64,000 nucleotides of DNA from Promethearchaeia archaeon (GTDB lineage: Archaea; Asgardarchaeota; Lokiarchaeia; Sigyniarchaeales; SOKP01). Below are positions 59,036 through 64,000 of this stretch, one piece after another (position 1 is the first letter of the stretch; each line of letters begins with the position of its first letter). Made by a program: the position numbers and the translations under genes. Where the stretch lies: contig JAHQWK010000001.1 of NCBI GenBank assembly GCA_029856145.1, forward strand, positions 124,001 through 188,000. Reading direction: 5' to 3'. Under the pieces are notes generated by a model. The model was given only the letters and a program-made list of their open reading frames with translations. It searched no databases and was not told the DNA's origin.

Positions 59036-60460
59036 ATGGATTCTGAAGCAGAAGAGACATTAACAATCATTGCTGAGAGAGCACAGTTAGCTGAAGGCAT
59101 TGAAGGCGTTCGATCAATTCTACTAACAATGTATCGCTTTCCTTCCCTTAAAAACAAAAAAGTGGCCCAAAAAACAGGAATTGCAATTCCTACAATTTCA
59201 GCTGTTAGAGGGGAATTAGTTAAATCCGGGATTATTGAGAAGAGAAACTTTCTCGGAGAAATAGGAAGAGAATGGGTTAAGACAAAATTGAATTTAACCT
59301 TTGATTATGATCCTCTTCCTGAAACCTTTAACAACATAATAAAAGAGTTACCCGAAGAATTTACATACTTAAATAATTTGAAAAGTTTACTTAAGAATAG
59401 ACCAACTCCAGAATATGCTCTTGATCAATCTCATGCAGATTTCTCTACAATAATAAAGAAAACATTATATTTACTAAAAAAAGGGGATATTGAAGGAAGA
59501 AGGATTATTTTTTTAGGTGATGATGATGCTATATCGTTAGCTGTAGGGTTAACTAATTTATCAAATGAAATCCTTGTTTTGGATATAGACAATAGAGTTT
59601 TAGATTTTATCTCCCAATCAGCAGAAGAACTTTCATTAAAGAATTTTAATGTTCTATCTCATGATTTAAAAGAACCATGTCCTAACATTATCATTAATAA
59701 TTACGATGTTGTTGTAATGGACCCCCCTTATACTAATGAAGGCTTAAGATTATTTTTAAAAAGAGCTGGACAAGTGTTAAAGTCATATATTAAAATAAAT
59801 GATAAGATTCATCCCGTAATTGGCAAAAAATGCCTTCTTAGTTTTGGAAATAAACCTCCAGAGGAAATGCAGAAATTGCAAACGTCAATTTTAGATCATA
59901 GCTTTATTATTAATGAAATGATCCCTGATTTTAATCACTATGAGGGTGCAAGTATAATTGGTAAATTTAGTCACCTCTACTACCTACAATCTATAATAAA
60001 TTCAAACATTGAACCAACAATTAATTATACTACACGCCCTATATACACTTCCGAAGTAAGATCTATAACTGAGTATCCCTTTAGACCTGTTGGATTTCAC
60101 TTTGTGGGAGAAATGCACTTTTCAAACCAAGAATTACTCTTGGAAAATGATAATATACAGAAAATATTTATAGACTCTCTTACATTCGCAGATTTAACAA
60201 TTCTCGATGTATATCATCATAATTACCATCCATATGGATACAGTGCTATTGCGATTTTGAAAACAAGTCATGCGGCTATCCATACTTGGCCAGAACATGG
60301 ATATATTAGTATTGACATTTTTATATGTGAAGGATACTCTAAAGGATTAAAAGTTATAAAATTCTTAAAGAATAAGTTAAATCCTGAAAAATTTGAATTT
60401 TCATATGTAGAACGTGGTAAACAAACAACCATGAAATATAAACCAGTTGAAGTAGAATAA
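59036..60460 (+). CDS. Fusion: winged helix - branched-polyamine synthase (BpsA-like) - AdoMet decarboxylase (SpeD)
   Basis: The protein is 474 aa. Residues about 15-85 form a winged helix (LKNKKVAQKTGIAIPTISAV). Residues about 130-330 resemble BpsA: FLGDDDAISLAVGLTN (GDDD at 161-164), VLDIDNRVLDFI, and VVMDPPYTNEGL (DPPYT at 229-233), the active-site motif of branched-chain aminopropyltransferases. Residues 352-470 are a SpeD-like S-adenosylmethionine decarboxylase: S411 in LKTSHAAIHTWPEHGY is the pyruvoyl-forming serine, with H416 and C431 spaced +5 and +20, exactly as S63/H68/C83 in the Thermotoga enzyme. So one protein could make decarboxylated AdoMet and use it to build branched polyamines. 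Confidence 0.9.
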   Translation: MDSEAEETLTIIAERAQLAEGIEGVRSILLTMYRFPSLKNKKVAQKTGIAIPTISAVRGELVKSGIIEKRNFLGEIGREWVKTKLNLTFDYDPLPETFNNIIKELPEEFTYLNNLKSLLKNRPTPEYALDQSHADFSTIIKKTLYLLKKGDIEGRRIIFLGDDDAISLAVGLTNLSNEILVLDIDNRVLDFISQSAEELSLKNFNVLSHDLKEPCPNIIINNYDVVVMDPPYTNEGLRLFLKRAGQVLKSYIKINDKIHPVIGKKCLLSFGNKPPEEMQKLQTSILDHSFIINEMIPDFNHYEGASIIGKFSHLYYLQSIINSNIEPTINYTTRPIYTSEVRSITEYPFRPVGFHFVGEMHFSNQELLLENDNIQKIFIDSLTFADLTILDVYHHNYHPYGYSAIAILKTSHAAIHTWPEHGYISIDIFICEGYSKGLKVIKFLKNKLNPEKFEFSYVERGKQTTMKYKPVEVE

Positions 60461-60481
60461 TACTTATTTTTCTTGATATGA

Positions 60482-61540
60482 TCATTTCGGTAATTTTTCG
60501 AATTCTTCACGTGTTCCATAAAATCGTTTGATAAGGTCTTCATCATTTCTTTTAATAGCTTTTAGAGGTTCAGACATTCTTAATAAATAATTTTTTATGA
60601 CTCTTTTGGGTAATATTTTAGTTGCTAATTTTAATGAAGTAAGTACGCATTCTTTAACGGCATCAAAATGCTCTTTTAGACCCTCTCTTTGAAAATGAAG
60701 GAGTTCTTCAAGTATATCTCCATCTACATAATATCCACAATGAAAATTTCTTGTAGCAAATGCGTTTTCGGGAATTAAATTTGGATCTAATCCAAAGATT
60801 TTAAAATTAGCTTTTAAATAATCCCTAGCTATTATTCGGCATTTCTCTCCACCTGAAAGGTTATAAATATTTCCAACTAATTCATCACACTCAATAGCTT
60901 GAACTAATGCATATCCTGTATCTGTATTGCGGCAAATCTCCAATGAAGTATCCAAGGGCAAATGAAACATTATAGGTTGTATTTTCATTCTTGGATTCAT
61001 TATAGCTGTTAATCTGAAAATAGTCCATTCTAAATTTGAACTTTGAATTAATTTCTCAGCTTCAATTTTAGTTACTGAATATTTATCTCCCATACTAGGA
61101 TTGAAGGGATCACCTACTCTAATCTTTGGATTCTTTATTCGATCTCCATAAACAGAGATTGATGATGTGTATATAAGCCGTGGTTTTTTATTTTGTACTT
61201 CAATAGCTTTAATAATGTTTTCGGTTCCTCCTGTATTTATTTTCCATGCTTCTTCAGGGAATTTGTCTGCTGCAGGAGGTATCAATGCACCTATATGTAA
61301 GACTACATCTATTTCGTTTACTGCTGTTAATACTTCATCGTAATTTCTTAAGTCTCCCCAGATAACTTTGATTTGTTTTATATAGCGTTTAGCAATTTTC
61401 TTGCGGTTTATCTTATTCAAGGAATCATACTTTAGGTCAAAAACTCTTATATCATAATTACTTCTTCTTACTAATTCTTTAAGAGTCTCAATTCCAACCT
61501 CTCCAAAAGCACCTGTCAACAGTATTTTTTTTCTTGTCAT
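60482..61540 (-). CDS. NAD-dependent epimerase/dehydratase (extended SDR)
   Basis: The protein is 352 aa. GAFGEVGIETLKELV (cofactor loop G-x-x-G-x-x-G), VVLHIGALIPPAADKFPE, TSSISVYGD with the S of the catalytic triad, and YSVTKIEAEKLI (YxxxK). It uses NAD(P) to epimerise or dehydrate sugar nucleotides or similar. The C-terminal part (about 250-352) has FGLDPNLIPENAF and a long Lys/Leu-rich tail unusual for simple epimerases. It is convergent with the polyamine fusion gene, 21 bases apart. The substrate is unknown. Confidence 0.8.
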   Translation of the reverse strand: MTRKKILLTGAFGEVGIETLKELVRRSNYDIRVFDLKYDSLNKINRKKIAKRYIKQIKVIWGDLRNYDEVLTAVNEIDVVLHIGALIPPAADKFPEEAWKINTGGTENIIKAIEVQNKKPRLIYTSSISVYGDRIKNPKIRVGDPFNPSMGDKYSVTKIEAEKLIQSSNLEWTIFRLTAIMNPRMKIQPIMFHLPLDTSLEICRNTDTGYALVQAIECDELVGNIYNLSGGEKCRIIARDYLKANFKIFGLDPNLIPENAFATRNFHCGYYVDGDILEELLHFQREGLKEHFDAVKECVLTSLKLATKILPKRVIKNYLLRMSEPLKAIKRNDEDLIKRFYGTREEFEKLPK

Positions 61541-61836
61541 TTTTCACGCTAAAAAGATTATGCTAACTTATAAACATTAGAGTTGGCTAATTCATATAAA
61601 TAATTTATTAAAATTTAGTTTATATAATCTAATTAAAATAATACTATAATGGAGATCTCATTTAAATATATCTTGTATTTAAAATCATTCGATTTTATCA
61701 TTTGAATTTGGAACTCAATAGAAATTATCGTCCATATTTTCCATTATAAAAGCATTGAATTAAATTTATATAAGAGGGTTGTATCTTAATCTTTAACCTT
61801 CAATTATTCTTACAAACATGAAAGGTTGAATTTAAA

Positions 61837-62274
61837 ATGAGTGAAAGTAAAAAGAAAGATTCAAATGAATTATTAAACTTTCTAATGATCATTATCGGGC
61901 TTCTCTTTATCTTCAAAGCGGTAATGGAATTCTTAGCGTGGGCGGGTATCTATACTCCCGCATGGTTAGGTGGAAGTGGTGTAGATGAAGCACTTTCTAT
62001 TTTTGGTGGTCAAGGTGTAATTTCAATACTTTTAGGATTTTGGTGTTTAATTTCTGGTATAGGAATGTTTAGAGAAGAAGAGTACGCGATGGGTATGGGT
62101 TCAGTAGTTCTAAGTATAATGGCAGCGGTTGGTATTACTGCTATTGTAGGATGGATAGCAGCTCCTGGTTCTTTTGATGCGGTATATTGGCCAAATTATA
62201 TCATAATTGCGGCAACTGTTATTGGAGTTTTAGGATTTGTCTGGTTACTCTTTACATACAAGAGATATGACTAA
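61837..62274 (+). CDS. Four-helix membrane protein
   Basis: The protein is 145 aa. Hydrophobic helices at about 11-34 (NFLMIIIGLLFIFKAVMEFL), 53-75 (GGQGVISILLGFWCLISGIG), 82-105 (MGMGSVVLSIMAAVGITAIV) and 113-140. Short polar loops, one with WAGIYTPAWLGGSG. It has no recognised motif. It is preceded by a 297-base AT-rich gap with a TATA-like TTTATATAA about 70 bases upstream, and is followed by an AT stretch with a T run. It stands alone. Confidence 0.5.
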   Translation: MSESKKKDSNELLNFLMIIIGLLFIFKAVMEFLAWAGIYTPAWLGGSGVDEALSIFGGQGVISILLGFWCLISGIGMFREEEYAMGMGSVVLSIMAAVGITAIVGWIAAPGSFDAVYWPNYIIIAATVIGVLGFVWLLFTYKRYD

Positions 62275-62426
62275 ATTAAGTATCTTCTTAAAATTTTAAT
62301 AATAAATCTTTTTTTTTAATTATTTCATATCAAATTAATTTTATAAATAAAATTGAAAAAAGATAATTATCTATAATAACCAAATCGAATAAAGAAATTC
62401 ATAATTACAAGATAAGTGTTAAAAAT

Positions 62427-63089
62427 ATGCAATTATCAGAATTTCTCAAGAAAATTGAATGGTTAGAAACTGACCATCCTTATGGAAGTGCTTGTGTAAG
62501 AATTAATAGTGAAATAGTTATTTATTTTGATCCTGTTAGTTTGTCAGAAGAAAATATGAAAAAAAAGGCAGATCTTATCCTGTTAACTCATTCACATGAA
62601 GATCATTTTTCTGTTGAGACATTAGAAAATCTTGTGAAACCCACAACAATTATTGTCTGTCCTTTTGATTGTGAAGAAAAATTATTACAGGATCATTTTG
62701 ATTTCAATATTTATATAATAAAAACTGGTGAGACTGTAAAACTAAACAGAGTTAGAATCAAAGCGATCCCAGCATACTCTTCTTCAGCACATCCAAATTC
62801 TGCAGGTTGGGTTGGATATATTATTGAACTTAATGACTTCCGAATTTATCATTCAGGAGATTCAGGTTTTATTCCAGAGATGAATGATTTAAAAAATATA
62901 GATATTTCGTTTCTAACGGTTAGAGAACCGTATATGATGAGCCCAAAAGAAATACTTCAAGCTGTAAATACATTTAAACCAAAAATTTTAATTCCTATAC
63001 ATTGGATTAAAGAAGAAAAGGAATCTATTGATTATATCATAGAAAATTCGCCAAAGTCAACAAGAGTAATAATTCTTGAAATGAAATAA
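62427..63089 (+). CDS. Metallo-beta-lactamase-fold hydrolase
   Basis: The protein is 220 aa. LILLTHSHEDHFSVETLENL has the HxHxDH metal motif, followed by TIIVCPFDCEEKL, AYSSSAHPNSAGWVGYIIEL, FRIYHSGDSGFIPEM (Asp ligand) and ILIPIHWIKEEKE (His ligand). It resembles UPF0173/ULA-type MBL proteins that act on phosphodiesters or lactones. It is complete, with the usual ligands. It lies 107 bases upstream of the sugar-kinase-like gene on the same strand; no other context. Confidence 0.8.
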   Translation: MQLSEFLKKIEWLETDHPYGSACVRINSEIVIYFDPVSLSEENMKKKADLILLTHSHEDHFSVETLENLVKPTTIIVCPFDCEEKLLQDHFDFNIYIIKTGETVKLNRVRIKAIPAYSSSAHPNSAGWVGYIIELNDFRIYHSGDSGFIPEMNDLKNIDISFLTVREPYMMSPKEILQAVNTFKPKILIPIHWIKEEKESIDYIIENSPKSTRVIILEMK

Positions 63090-63196
63090 AAATTTGAAAG
63101 AAAAAATTTCTTAGTTATTGATACGATTGTTGAATCTTTTTTGGGAAAATAAGCTTTTTTAGAATAAAAAATATTAAATCTTTAAGGAAATTTGAT

Positions 63197-64000
63197 ATGA
63201 GAGATTTATTTCTTGGTTTAGATTGCTCAACTCAGAGCTTAACTGCTCTATTAATTAATTTCAGTTCGGGCAAGGTAATTTCTCAATATAGTATAAATTT
63301 TGATGAAGACTTGCCGAATTATAAAACACAAAAAGGAGTTATTCTTTTAGAGGATATTACAGTCACTCATTCATATCCACTTATGTGGGTTGAAGCTTTA
63401 GAACTATTATTTGAAAAAATGAAAAATAACGAAATTCCGCTTTATGAAATTAAGGCAATATCAGGATCCGGACAACAACATGGGACAGTGTATTTAAATA
63501 ATAAGTTTAGAAAAGTTCTTAAAACATTAGATTTTAAAAAATCTCTCGTATCTCAATTAGAATCTACATTTTCTCGTCATACAAGTCCTATTTGGATGGA
63601 TTCTAGCACAACTAACCAATGTGATGAAATTCGTGAGAAATTAGGTGGATTAAAATCTACTATCAAATTATTAGGTTCAAACACCAATGAACGGTTTTCT
63701 GGACCTCAAATAAGAAAATTTTACCAAGAGAACCTTAATGGATATAATCAGACTTCGATTATTCATTTAGTAAGTTCATTTATGGCTTCAATTCTATTAG
63801 GAAAAAATGCCTCAATCGATCATGGAGATGGAGCTGGTATGAATTTAATGAACATAAAGAGTAAAATATGGGATGATCGCGCTTTAGATGCAACCGCACC
63901 CAATTTAAAAGAAAAATTACCTCTACTTACAAATCCTTACTCTATTATTGGAAAACTATCTTCATACTTTGTAGCAAAATTCGGTTTCAATCCGGATACA
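63197..64000 (+). CDS. FGGY-family carbohydrate kinase, partial (runs off the window)
   Basis: From the ATG at 63197, preceded by AAGGAA, 268 codons are open to the window end. FLGLDCSTQSLTALLINFSS is the FGGY phosphate-binding opening, AISGSGQQHGTVYLNNKF corresponds to the conserved xylulokinase segment, and PIWMDSSTTNQCDEIREKLG and FSGPQIRKFYQENL follow in family order. The C-terminal ATP-binding half is outside. It most resembles xylulokinase or related pentulose kinases. Confidence 0.85.
   Translation, partial: MRDLFLGLDCSTQSLTALLINFSSGKVISQYSINFDEDLPNYKTQKGVILLEDITVTHSYPLMWVEALELLFEKMKNNEIPLYEIKAISGSGQQHGTVYLNNKFRKVLKTLDFKKSLVSQLESTFSRHTSPIWMDSSTTNQCDEIREKLGGLKSTIKLLGSNTNERFSGPQIRKFYQENLNGYNQTSIIHLVSSFMASILLGKNASIDHGDGAGMNLMNIKSKIWDDRALDATAPNLKEKLPLLTNPYSIIGKLSSYFVAKFGFNPDT

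Overview
This is an AT-rich archaeal chromosome segment, most likely from an Asgard (Promethearchaeota) archaeon of the Lokiarchaeia type. The pointers are a Roadblock-Ras-type GTPase fusion, a separate Roadblock-like protein, a tandem longin-like protein, an SMC-ScpA-ScpB set, a proteasome-activating AAA ATPase, a tRNA-Asp gene interrupted outside the anticodon loop with a bulge-helix-bulge fold, archaeal TATA elements and poly-T terminators, a surface protein with a C-terminal IPGYE-plus-helix anchor, and a branched-polyamine synthase. Bacterial-type genes (PadR, TetR, UvrA2, Acr3, MCP) are mixed in. I see no rRNA, CRISPR array or intact insertion sequence.

Layout. 0-3.3 kb is accessory: a HEPN-motif protein, a cut-down leucine-rich-repeat gene next to a LAGLIDADG-type protein, and short membrane ORFs. 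3.4-8.9 kb holds a PatB-type lyase, a zinc protein, a Gfo/Idh/MocA dehydrogenase, an MFS carrier and a membrane zinc-ribbon protein. 9-14 kb holds Roadblock and longin proteins, an unusual membrane MCP with a small partner, a histidine-kinase remnant touching tRNA-Arg, and two SCP2-like genes around tRNA-Asp. 14-23.5 kb is mostly metabolic and repair genes plus a TetR-methyltransferase divergent pair with two palindromic operators. 23.5-27.7 kb is a rearranged block: a thymidylate synthase, a decayed copy of its 3' end, and between them a Roadblock-GTPase and a zinc protein that share a C-terminal domain. 28-35 kb carries a ubiquitin-like sulfur carrier, two tandem dolichol-kinase-like genes, Maf beside a dead DUF84 house-cleaning NTPase, DUF1028-TPR and an ATP-grasp ligase. 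36-37.7 kb encodes an atypical GTPase with a tightly linked partner. 37.7-43.7 kb is a four-gene SMC operon whose first gene looks like an AAA-type protein with a lost P-loop. 44-47 kb is an arsenic operon with extra small genes. 47-50 kb has YdjM, PAN-like and HD-domain genes. 50.5-57 kb is a six-gene cluster (PadR, BtrH-like, toroid, DUF3795, methyltransferase, UvrA2). 57-64 kb holds TrmB with a divergent membrane methyltransferase, a BpsA-SpeD polyamine fusion, an epimerase, an MBL hydrolase and the start of an FGGY kinase that runs off the window.

How the genes work together. The clearest functional units are: the SMC complex operon; the arsenic-sensing and efflux operon with an 11-2-11 palindrome between regulator and pump; the BpsA-SpeD protein, which could make decarboxylated AdoMet and use it for branched polyamines in one polypeptide; and the PadR/UvrA2 cluster, which reads like a small-molecule sensing, modification and resistance locus. 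The strongest candidates for undescribed biology are the degenerate AAA protein linked to SMC, the shared C-terminal module of the GTPase and zinc protein, and the APGG-motif GTPase pair. All identifications are by eye from sequence motifs; no database search was run.
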